Positions 16,545-23,407 of a stretch of DNA of 44,357 nt are shown here, one piece after another. The stretch is from positions 1-44,357 of the forward strand of contig CAYLOD010000004.1 of NCBI GenBank assembly GCA_964385235.1. The letters are read 5' to 3'. Every line of letters starts with the position of its first letter. Position 1 is the first letter of the stretch. Below the pieces are notes generated by a model. The model was not told where the DNA came from. It worked only from the letters and a program-made list of their open reading frames with translations, and made no database searches. The stretch comes from Pseudoruminococcus sp964385235 (GTDB taxonomy: Bacteria > Bacillota > Clostridia > Oscillospirales > Acutalibacteraceae). Made by a program: the position numbers and the translations under genes.

Positions 16545-16573
16545 TTTATACTATTTTTCTTGGCTCTTGTCAA
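16545..16573 (-). promoter_or_regulatory. Sigma-A promoter of the glycosyltransferase-like gene
   Basis: TTGACA (16568-16573), 17-nt spacer, TATAAA (16545-16550). The start is near 16538, giving an AT-rich leader of about 85 nt. Confidence 0.7.
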
Positions 16574-16763
16574 CAATATATTAAATTTTTGGGATTTTTT
16601 CTAAAATCGGTTGAGTTTATTTAAGTATTATTATAAATGTTTTTATATTTTTTAGACGTATTACTTAAATATTGAGCTTGTACTGTCATAATGATGAGGA
16701 GCAGGGTTATTTTCTTAATTTTTTACACAATATTATGTATAGCATACTTAAAAAATCAAAGGA

Positions 16764-16949
16764 ATGATCCTTGTGGATTATAGCCCGCTATATAAGCTCT
16801 GTTATTAAGACAGGAAATTATACGAGGAACTGTATTACAGTCGTTTTAACAGTGAATGCGCGTACAGATTTACTTTTGAAAATAAACGGCAATACGGCAT
16901 TTTTATTGTTTATTACAAAATACCGCAGAAAATTCCTTTGAAAGCTTGA
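16764..16949 (+). pseudogene. Remnant of a Fic-family protein, N-terminus
   Basis: One frame from ATG 16764 reads DYSPLYKL, an in-frame TAA (16806-16808), then LYEELYYSRFNSECAYRF-TFE and ends at TGA 16947-16949. I recognise the YKPLY...YNSRFNSE..YRF(N)F pattern that opens many Firmicute Fic-domain (AMPylation or phosphocholination) proteins. At the stop, AAA (Lys) would restore the family pattern. After about 45 further residues the likeness fades and the catalytic HPFxxGNGR motif is nowhere near, so only a broken N-terminus remains. This is a memory-based match to a family start; confidence is moderate. Confidence 0.5.
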
Positions 16950-16956
16950 TTTTTTA

Positions 16957-17259
16957 AATCAGCGTTTTATGTATTGTTCCAAGCTCAATCTTAATAATAG
17001 CATTTCAGATTTTTATCAAAGCGGTTCGCAAGAGAATCTCGTCTGTATTTTAATTTAAAGCGCGCTGTTTGACAGCAAGGGAATATCCGTTGAGGAACTT
17101 GAAGATAATCTTGAATGCTCATTTGAAACAATAAGCGGAACCATTAAAGATATTACAGACCGCGGACTTAATATTAACACGTTTAAGGAAAAAGATAAAC
17201 TGCTGTAACGTCTTTCGTCAGACGATTTTGAGCAGTTTTCTCAAAAGCGCATTAAATAG
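16957..17259 (+). pseudogene. Decayed reading frame, unknown protein
   Basis: A single frame runs from about 16957 to TAG 17257-17259, broken by TAA codons at about 17056 and 17206. Between the stops it reads as a normal soluble protein: LFDSKGISVEELEDNLECS followed by FETISGTIKDITDRGLNI, which looks like a winged-helix or helix-turn-helix segment. The frame is shifted by one relative to the Fic-like remnant, so they could be parts of one gene or two. I do not recognise the family. The flanks (16574-16763) are AT-rich with nothing else visible. Confidence 0.4.
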
Positions 17260-17263
17260 AGTC

Positions 17264-17306
17264 AAAAAATCCGTTCACCTGTTTAAGTCAAACCGATGAA
17301 CGGATT
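17264..17306 (-). terminator. Rho-independent terminator of trpB2
   Basis: AATCCGTTCA (17268-17277) pairs perfectly with TGAACGGATT (17297-17306). On the - strand the stem is followed by TTTT and lies 17 nt after the trpB2 stop. Confidence 0.85.
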
Positions 17307-17323
17307 TTCATTATGCTTATCCG

Positions 17324-18709
17324 TTAAAATTCATTTCCGGGAAATTTGGGAATACCGTCAAATCCGGCCTGAAGCTCCTCGTCTGTCGGAATGTGGTCGC
17401 TCATCACTCCGTCATGGAACTTCTCGTATGCAACCATATCAAAGTAGCCTGTACCCGTAAGCCCGAATACAATGGTTTTTTCCTCGCCTGTTTCCCTGCA
17501 CTTGAGCGCCTCGTCAATGGCGACCTTTATCGCGTGGCTGCTTTCCGGGGCGGGAAGGATACCCTCAACACGGGCGAACTGTTCCGCCGCCTTAAACACC
17601 TCTGTCTGTTCAACGGCGCGCGCCTCGATCATACCGTCGTGATAAAGCTGTGAAAGTACATTGTTCATACCGTGATAGCGCAAACCGCCCGCATGATTAG
17701 CCGAGGGAATAAATCCGCTCCCGAGAGTATACATTTTCGCGAGAGGACAAACCATACCCGTGTCGCAAAAGTCATATACAAACTTTCCGCGTGTTAATGT
17801 CGGACATGATGCCGGCTCAACCGCGATAAATCTGTAGTTTGCCTCTCCGCGAAGCTGTTCACCCATAAACGGAGCTATAAGACCGCCAAGGTTGGAGCCT
17901 CCGCCCGCGCAGCCGATAATTATGTCGGGCTTTACACCGTATTTGTCAAGGGCGAGCTTAGTTTCAAGACCTATCACAGACTGATGCAAAAGCACCTGAT
18001 TGAGAACGCTTCCGAGAACATAGCGATAGCCCTCTGTGCTTGTCGCGACCTCAACGGCTTCGGAAATAGCGCAGCCGAGACTTCCGGTAGTTCCGGGGTG
18101 TTCCCTGAGTATCCTGCGTCCGACGTTTGTTTTGTCAGACGGCGACGGAGTGACACTCGCGCCGTATGTTCTCATGACCTCACGCCGGAACGGCTTCTGC
18201 TCATACGAAACCTTGACCATAAACACCTTGCAGTCCAAGCCGAAGTATGAACACGCCATAGAGAGCGCTGTACCCCACTGTCCCGCTCCCGTTTCGGTCG
18301 TAACGCCCTTTAAGCCCTGCTTTTTGGCATAGTATGCCTGTGCTATGGCCGAGTTGAGCTTATGGCTTCCGCTTGTGTTGTTGCCCTCGAATTTATAGTA
18401 TATCTTCGCGGGCGTCCGGAGCTTTTTTTCGAGGAAGTACGCGCGTATCAGCGGCGACGGACGGTACATCTTGTAAAAGGTGATTATCTCGTCGGGAATA
18501 TCAATATACGCGTCTGTATTGTCAAGCTCCTGACGAACAAGCTCGTCGCAGAAAACGACCCCAAGCTCCTCCGCTGTCATAGGCTCGTGTGTCGCGGGAT
18601 TTATCAGCGGCGCGGGCTTATTTTTCATATCAGCCCTTACATTATACCACTGTTTAGGCAGTTCGCTTTCATCGAGGTATATTTTGTAGGGGATTTCCTT
18701 TTCATTCAT
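17324..18709 (-). CDS. trpB2: Tryptophan synthase beta-like protein, TrpB2 type
   Basis: The product has 461 residues, fold type II PLP enzyme. The PLP lysine is Lys117 in NNTSGSHKLNSA, the substrate loop ETGAGQWG follows, and the phosphate-binding CAGGGSNLGG and LTGTGYFD sites come later. The N-terminal IPDEIITFYKMYRPSPLIRA block and the length (TrpB1 is about 400) mark the TrpB2 branch, which does not pair tightly with TrpA and is thought to use free indole, or phosphoserine, to make tryptophan. No trpA or other trp gene is nearby. ATG 18709 has AAAGGATG upstream. A longer frame to 18826 is excluded because the promoter lies inside that extension. Confidence 0.92.
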   Translation of the reverse strand: MNEKEIPYKIYLDESELPKQWYNVRADMKNKPAPLINPATHEPMTAEELGVVFCDELVRQELDNTDAYIDIPDEIITFYKMYRPSPLIRAYFLEKKLRTPAKIYYKFEGNNTSGSHKLNSAIAQAYYAKKQGLKGVTTETGAGQWGTALSMACSYFGLDCKVFMVKVSYEQKPFRREVMRTYGASVTPSPSDKTNVGRRILREHPGTTGSLGCAISEAVEVATSTEGYRYVLGSVLNQVLLHQSVIGLETKLALDKYGVKPDIIIGCAGGGSNLGGLIAPFMGEQLRGEANYRFIAVEPASCPTLTRGKFVYDFCDTGMVCPLAKMYTLGSGFIPSANHAGGLRYHGMNNVLSQLYHDGMIEARAVEQTEVFKAAEQFARVEGILPAPESSHAIKVAIDEALKCRETGEEKTIVFGLTGTGYFDMVAYEKFHDGVMSDHIPTDEELQAGFDGIPKFPGNEF

Positions 18710-18774
18710 AACGGTACATCCTTTCAAATATTGATAAAATTCAGAGCGGCATAGGCATAATAATATTTTCGTAT

Positions 18775-18804
18775 ATAATAGCATACCACGGCTGCTGACG
18801 TCAA
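18775..18804 (-). promoter_or_regulatory. Promoter of trpB2
   Basis: TTGACG (18799-18804), 18-nt spacer, TATTAT (18775-18780) preceded by TGC (extended -10). The start is near 18768. The leader of about 60 nt is too short for a T-box and shows no trp attenuator. Confidence 0.65.
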
Positions 18805-18894
18805 CTCTTTTCCATATCAGGCACAAAGCTTTAAAAAGTTATTTGCTTTTTTGATAACGCGCGTGGCACGGGTACTCCTATAATATACAGTCTT

Positions 18895-20514
18895 TTAATA
18901 CTCCATGTTTTCAAGCGAACGTCTGCACATAAAAAATATAAGCAAAGAAATTATTATATTGCACGAGGCGGACGGCAGACACAGCCTTGCCGCGATCATC
19001 GCGCCCTGAGCCGCTCCGCCCGGCAGAAAAATAAAAAGCAGCATGGAGATCACTAAGCCCGGTAGCAGCGCTATAAACAGCAGAAGCATATATACGACCA
19101 TTATCACCCCCCTGTTTCCTTCTTTGCCCATAAATCTCTGTACAAGGACGTTGAGAGATGTATATAAAAGACCGCAGCTAAAATACACTATCATGCACGA
19201 GGCAGTATCAAGCGGATTCACGCCAAAGACTATGCCCCCTATGGCAAAGGCTATCACTCCGTCAACAAGTGGTTTGAGGACGCTCGTCGCACAGGCCGTC
19301 ACCAGCTTACTGACGGACTTGTCGGGCACCATAAATATGTACGGCTTCTGAAGCTCCTTTACCCAGTCGTCCGATACCGTGAAGAAAAACTGTATATAGC
19401 AGGATAAAATCGCAACAACAGTTATGATAACCGACGGCGACATATACCCGATGTTGAAAGTTTTCAGCGCGAAGCCCACTATAAGCACAAAACAGGTAAG
19501 AACGGCAGTATTTACATTTATAAACGGTATGCGGGAGCGCCTTGACATCTCGCGCATTTGCTTGTAGAAAAATACAGACGCGCCCGAGCCGCGGTTTATG
19601 CCCATAGAGCCGACCTTTATATTTTTCGACTCAAGCATCATTTTGTCGCTGACCTTTCCTGTTTTTATTGCATTTTTAAATTCATAGACGCTCTCCGTCT
19701 TTTGAAGTACGTCTTCATAGTAGTCCGCCTTGCTTCTTAAAAATACAATTATCGTGAACGCGGTAAACGCGGCAATCAGTACTCCCAAAAGCGCCGCCCG
19801 CGCCGTTTCGCCCGTGACTATTCCCATAAAAAGCCCGCTCGTCCAGCCGATCACGGGGATAAAATCAAGATACGGAAGCGATACGGCACAGAGAATATTT
19901 TCATATGTAAAGCCCTTTGCAAAAAGCTCAAACAGAACAACAGCTATCGGGATCACCACGATAAGATATATGGCGTACTTCATAAGCCTTATACGCCCCG
20001 GTCTGCCGTTGCATGCACAGAAAATAAGCACCGTTATCATCTGTACCTCAAAGAGCATCACGCCCACTCCGCACATGAGCAGGACAGCGTCCCATACCGT
20101 GAGCGAAAAATACCTCACCGCCATAGCGGCATATGAAACAAAGCAAAAGAGAAGCGCAACGACCGTCACCATCTGTCTGCCGACGCCGTAGATGAGTATG
20201 CGCTTCTCTGAAATAGGCGCGGTAAAAACATTTGCGACGTCGCTGAGCTTGAAAAATGTCGCAGAAGCGTTCGTCCCTTTTAACATTATCGGAACGCTGA
20301 TAAAATAAAGTATGATAAGATACGCGCCCTCAAGGATACGAAAATCGAATATCGACGCGTTCCCGGCTTCAATGTTAGTTGTCAGGGAAACAGTCAGACC
20401 CCCGATTATGCTTAAAATAATGAAAATATATACAACAAGCTGAAGCGGATGATGAAATGTATCTATTATGCCGTTCTTTAAGCATTTTCTCAGCATATAT
20501 AATATTGATTTCAT
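18895..20514 (-). CDS. ABC transporter permease, putative exporter
   Basis: The product has 539 residues and about twelve membrane segments in two blocks (about 25-260 and 315-535), separated by a polar stretch with KADYYEDVLQKTESVYEFK. This layout matches the 'putative ABC exporter' permeases of Clostridia, which pair with a small ATPase. ATG 20514 has GGAGTGAGG 6 nt upstream; that site overlaps the stop of the ATPase gene (20523), so the two are translationally linked. An earlier GTG (20526) overlapping the ATPase stop is possible. The substrate is unknown. No clear terminator is seen between the stop and the trpB2 promoter. Confidence 0.82.
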   Translation of the reverse strand: MKSILYMLRKCLKNGIIDTFHHPLQLVVYIFIILSIIGGLTVSLTTNIEAGNASIFDFRILEGAYLIILYFISVPIMLKGTNASATFFKLSDVANVFTAPISEKRILIYGVGRQMVTVVALLFCFVSYAAMAVRYFSLTVWDAVLLMCGVGVMLFEVQMITVLIFCACNGRPGRIRLMKYAIYLIVVIPIAVVLFELFAKGFTYENILCAVSLPYLDFIPVIGWTSGLFMGIVTGETARAALLGVLIAAFTAFTIIVFLRSKADYYEDVLQKTESVYEFKNAIKTGKVSDKMMLESKNIKVGSMGINRGSGASVFFYKQMREMSRRSRIPFINVNTAVLTCFVLIVGFALKTFNIGYMSPSVIITVVAILSCYIQFFFTVSDDWVKELQKPYIFMVPDKSVSKLVTACATSVLKPLVDGVIAFAIGGIVFGVNPLDTASCMIVYFSCGLLYTSLNVLVQRFMGKEGNRGVIMVVYMLLLFIALLPGLVISMLLFIFLPGGAAQGAMIAARLCLPSASCNIIISLLIFFMCRRSLENMEY

Positions 20515-20522
20515 AACAAACC

Positions 20523-21215
20523 TCACTCCGTGATCTTAAAGAAAAGCTCCATAAGATCCTCGCCTTTTTTCTCGACTTCCTCCCGTGTCCTCTCGGCCTC
20601 TATTCTCCCGTCCATCATAATGAGAACCCTGTCCCAAAGTTCGCTCACGCTTTCAAGCATATGTGTGCTGATAAGAACGGACGCGCCCTCGTTTTTTAAA
20701 GACAGAATAATGCTTTTAAGCTCCTTTATCGCGTGCGGGTCAAGACCGACAAACGGCTCGTCGAACAAAACGACCCTCGGCTTTATCAGCAGCGCGCAGC
20801 ATATGCTTATTTTCTGCTGCATACCCTTTGAAAGTTCCTTGCCGAGCTTGTTCCTCTTGTCGTCAAGACGAAAACGCTCTATCAGCTCTTCCGCGTAATC
20901 CCTCCAATTCTCAAGCGAATATGCCCTCGCGATAAACTCCATATGTTCCCATATCGTAAGCAGATCAAACGGCGCGGGGATCTCCGGAACGTATCCTGTT
21001 ATACGCTTCGCCTCAAGGCTTTTATTTTTAAACCCGCATATCTCTATATCGCCTTCATAGCGCAGCAGTCCCGCAACGCACTTGATAGCGGTTGACTTCC
21101 CCGCTCCGTTAGAGCCGGCTAAAACGGCTATCTCTCCCGAATTGACCATAAATGAAAGGTTATCGTTGGCAGCCGTTTTTTTATACTTCTTTGTAAGGTG
21201 TGAAATATTCAGCAA
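20523..21215 (-). CDS. ABC transporter ATP-binding protein
   Basis: The product has 230 residues, a complete ABC domain. It shows Walker A GSNGAGKST (about 34-42), Q-loop-like VPEIPAP, signature LSKGMQQKISI (normal LSGGQ replaced by LSKGM, as in many ABC-2/CcmA-type exporters), Walker B VVLFDEP and an H-loop in LISTHMLESV. It energises the permease encoded immediately downstream. The start is TTG 21215: an in-frame TGA lies just upstream, and AGAGGTGA stands 6 nt before it. The gene starts 17 nt after birA. Confidence 0.93.
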   Translation of the reverse strand: MLNISHLTKKYKKTAANDNLSFMVNSGEIAVLAGSNGAGKSTAIKCVAGLLRYEGDIEICGFKNKSLEAKRITGYVPEIPAPFDLLTIWEHMEFIARAYSLENWRDYAEELIERFRLDDKRNKLGKELSKGMQQKISICCALLIKPRVVLFDEPFVGLDPHAIKELKSIILSLKNEGASVLISTHMLESVSELWDRVLIMMDGRIEAERTREEVEKKGEDLMELFFKITE

Positions 21216-21232
21216 CGCCGTTCACCTCTGCC

Positions 21233-22195
21233 TTAATATATTCCCTGAACTGTTACCTCTCCCGAATTAACCGTTATCCTCTTGCCGCTATTGAGCATTA
21301 CGACAAGCTCCCCGTCAGCAGTAATATCCACAGCCTTTCCCGACAGCCTTTCACCGCCACGCGTAAGGCTTACCTCTCTGCCGATTGTCGCGCACATACT
21401 TTTATACAGCTTCATATCCTCCTGCGATATTCCGAGCAGATACGAACACAGCGTCTTGTCAAGTACGGAAATTATCTCACGCATGAGCCGCGAGAGATCA
21501 ACCTCTCCGCCCGTTTCTATCTTGAGAGATGTCGCTTTATTTGATATTTCCTCGGGAAAGCTGTCGTTTAACACATTTACGCCTATACCCATTACAACAA
21601 AATCGACCATATCTGTCTGTGCGGTCATTTCGGTAAGTATGCCGCAAACCTTCTTGTTCCCTATTATTACGTCGTTAGGCCATTTTATCATGGCATCAAG
21701 CCCTGTAAATTTCCTTATCGCGATACAGACGCCGAGCCCCGCCGCGAGTGTTATCCCGGAAACATCATTCGGAGGCAGCTCCGGACGCAAAAGAATTGAA
21801 AAATATATGCCGCCTTCACTCGAAACCCAGTTTCTGCCGAGTCTGCCCCTGCCCGCCGTCTGACTGCGGGATATTACAACAATTCCGCTCGCGGCATTTT
21901 TCTGCGCGCGGCGCTTTATCTCCTCGTTTGTGGAATCGACAGTTTTCATTATAACGATCTCCGTGCCGATTAAATTCAGGTCAAGCCCGTCGGCAATAGC
22001 TGCGGCATTGAGAGCGTTTGGCTTTTTCACAAGCTTATAGCCTCTTTTTGTCATAGATTCGATTTCATATCCCTCGTCGCGGAGAGTATTTATCGCTTTC
22101 CATACGGCAGTCCGAGATACTCCGAGAGTTTCACTGAGTTTTTCGCCGGATATATATTCTCCCTCCTTGAGAAGGAGCAGTACCTTTTCTTTCAT
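21233..22195 (-). CDS. birA: Biotin operon repressor / biotin-protein ligase BirA
   Basis: The product has 320 residues. An N-terminal winged helix (about 1-60, with SGEKLSETLGVSRTAVWKAI) precedes the ligase domain with the biotinyl-AMP loop GRGRLGR, the KWPNDVIIGNKKVCGIL active-site block and a C-terminal SH3-like cap. It attaches biotin to carboxylase carrier proteins and, in the holo form, represses biotin genes. ATG 22195 follows GGTGAT. It leads a three-gene transcript with the ABC exporter genes; no biotin synthesis gene is next to it. Confidence 0.96.
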   Translation of the reverse strand: MKEKVLLLLKEGEYISGEKLSETLGVSRTAVWKAINTLRDEGYEIESMTKRGYKLVKKPNALNAAAIADGLDLNLIGTEIVIMKTVDSTNEEIKRRAQKNAASGIVVISRSQTAGRGRLGRNWVSSEGGIYFSILLRPELPPNDVSGITLAAGLGVCIAIRKFTGLDAMIKWPNDVIIGNKKVCGILTEMTAQTDMVDFVVMGIGVNVLNDSFPEEISNKATSLKIETGGEVDLSRLMREIISVLDKTLCSYLLGISQEDMKLYKSMCATIGREVSLTRGGERLSGKAVDITADGELVVMLNSGKRITVNSGEVTVQGIY

Positions 22196-22284
22196 TTAAT
22201 CACCATATTATCTTTAAAAACAGGGCAGGACGATACAGCCCGACGCCGTTTATTCCATTAAAAAGTCCTTTCACTATATGTAAT

Positions 22285-22313
22285 ATTATAGCTCTTTTAA
22301 CCAAATTTTTCAA
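22285..22313 (-). promoter_or_regulatory. Sigma-A promoter of the birA operon
   Basis: TTGAAA (22308-22313), 17-nt spacer, TATAAT (22285-22290). The leader contains a minimal frame, ATG GAA TAA, 7 nt after an AAAGGA site (about 22256-22264), upstream of birA. Confidence 0.7.
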
Positions 22314-22355
22314 TATCATAAGCGGATTTTTCTCAATATCGTCCATATTATCAGT

Positions 22356-22398
22356 AAAAGCGCCCTGCCGCGAGTATCATTTCGCGGCAGGACGCTTT
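22356..22398 (-). terminator. Terminator of the alr-polA-phosphatase-rimI operon
   Basis: A long stem of about 14 bp (CCTGCCGCGA with TCGCGGCAGG plus an outer AAAAGCG/CGCTTTT) lies 27 nt past the rimI stop. On the - strand it ends in GCTTTTA. It is symmetric enough to act in both directions. Confidence 0.85.
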
Positions 22399-22424
22399 TG
22401 TTATGCAAGCGGCGCACACAATAT

Positions 22425-22865
22425 TCAGGGGAAAAACCGCGTCATTATGAGCGCGTCCTCTGTCGGATTTCTGTAGAAATTCTTTCGCAGACCGATTTCC
22501 TCAAACCCGAGTGAGCTGTAAAGTGAAACAGCGGCAGTGTTTGTAGGCCGGACCTCAAGCGAGATAAATTCAAGACCGTACTTCTCAGCAATATTAAAAA
22601 GCCGCTCAAAAAGCATTGTCGCGATACCCATTCGCCTGTATTTCGGCGAAACGGCTACATTAGTTATATATGACTGCCCCGCGGTTATTATAAACCCTGC
22701 GTATCCCGAAACCTCGCCGTCCGTTTCAGCCACAAAAAAGTACGCGCTGTCGTTTTCAAGCTCCTCCGCGAGAGACTCCCTCGACCACGGCTGCGAGAAG
22801 CATATTCTTTCAAGCTCCGCAAGAGCGTCGAGATGTTCCTCACTCATGGGAATGATATTAGTCAC
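22425..22865 (-). CDS. rimI: Ribosomal-protein-alanine N-acetyltransferase RimI
   Basis: A GNAT-fold protein of 146 residues from GTG 22865, which has AAAGGGG 9 nt upstream. A TTG at 22892 would add nine residues and cannot be excluded. Motif A with the acetyl-CoA loop reads NVAVSPKYRRMGIATMLF (RRMGIA), and the C-terminal NTAAVSLYSSLGFEEIGLRKNFY block is the RimI signature. RimI acetylates the N-terminal Ala of ribosomal protein S18 in E. coli; in Firmicutes it often sits with the tsaB/tsaD genes. Here it is last in the alr-polA operon. Confidence 0.9.
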   Translation of the reverse strand: MTNIIPMSEEHLDALAELERICFSQPWSRESLAEELENDSAYFFVAETDGEVSGYAGFIITAGQSYITNVAVSPKYRRMGIATMLFERLFNIAEKYGLEFISLEVRPTNTAAVSLYSSLGFEEIGLRKNFYRNPTEDALIMTRFFP

Positions 22866-22961
22866 AACAAGTTTCCCCTTTGCGCGGCGCAAGCCCCATA
22901 GGCCCGCCCGCGATATTCTGCCTGAGCTATGCGCTTAAATATTTACAGCGGACTGTTTAAC

Positions 22962-23393
22962 TCAGCCGGATCTTTTGCTTTTAATCAAATCATAAAGTTT
23001 CTCGCAGGCTGACTTTATCTCATCACGGCTTTTTCTGTACGTTTCGATATCCCCGCCGAACGGGTCGCTTATTCCGCCGCCCATAATGTATATTTTATCC
23101 TTTGAGATGCCCTCTGACATCACAGCCCTCGCATGAGCCTCAGTCATTACGGCAAAAACATCATATTTGTCTATATCCTCATGTTTCATTGAACGCGCCC
23201 TGTGACCGCTTATATCAATTCCTATTTCCTTGCACACTGCGGCGGCATTTTCGCTCACAGCGTCGCCGTCACAAAGGCTCATGCCCGCGCTTGAGCATGA
23301 AACATTACCGTCGTTTTCGGTAAGCTGATTAAATATGCCCTCCGCCATTGGACTGCGGCAGGTATTGCCTGTACATATAAAGAGTATCCGCAT
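22962..23393 (-). CDS. ywlE: Low-molecular-weight phosphatase, probably protein arginine phosphatase (YwlE-like)
   Basis: The product has 143 residues. The P-loop CTGNTCRSP places catalytic Cys7 and Arg13 at the N-terminus; the general-acid Asp is in ISDPFGGD (about 111-118). The residue at position 11 is Thr, where tyrosine phosphatases have Ile. In Bacillus YwlE this Thr11 makes the enzyme specific for phosphoarginine, which it removes from proteins marked by McsB for ClpCP. By that rule this is an arginine phosphatase, though tyrosine phosphatase activity cannot be excluded. The gene starts at ATG 23393 with AAAGGAG upstream, 14 nt after polA. Confidence 0.88.
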   Translation of the reverse strand: MRILFICTGNTCRSPMAEGIFNQLTENDGNVSCSSAGMSLCDGDAVSENAAAVCKEIGIDISGHRARSMKHEDIDKYDVFAVMTEAHARAVMSEGISKDKIYIMGGGISDPFGGDIETYRKSRDEIKSACEKLYDLIKSKRSG

Positions 23394-23407
23394 TGTTCGC
23401 GCTCCTT

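Noticed and set aside
18710..18770. T-box or tryptophan attenuator before trpB2
   Set aside because: The leader is only about 60 nt and lacks the T-box sequence, Trp codon runs and a terminator.
18710..18826. 39-residue N-terminal extension of TrpB2
   Set aside because: The promoter (18775-18804) lies inside it, so it would be upstream of the transcript start. ATG 18709 has a good ribosome binding site.
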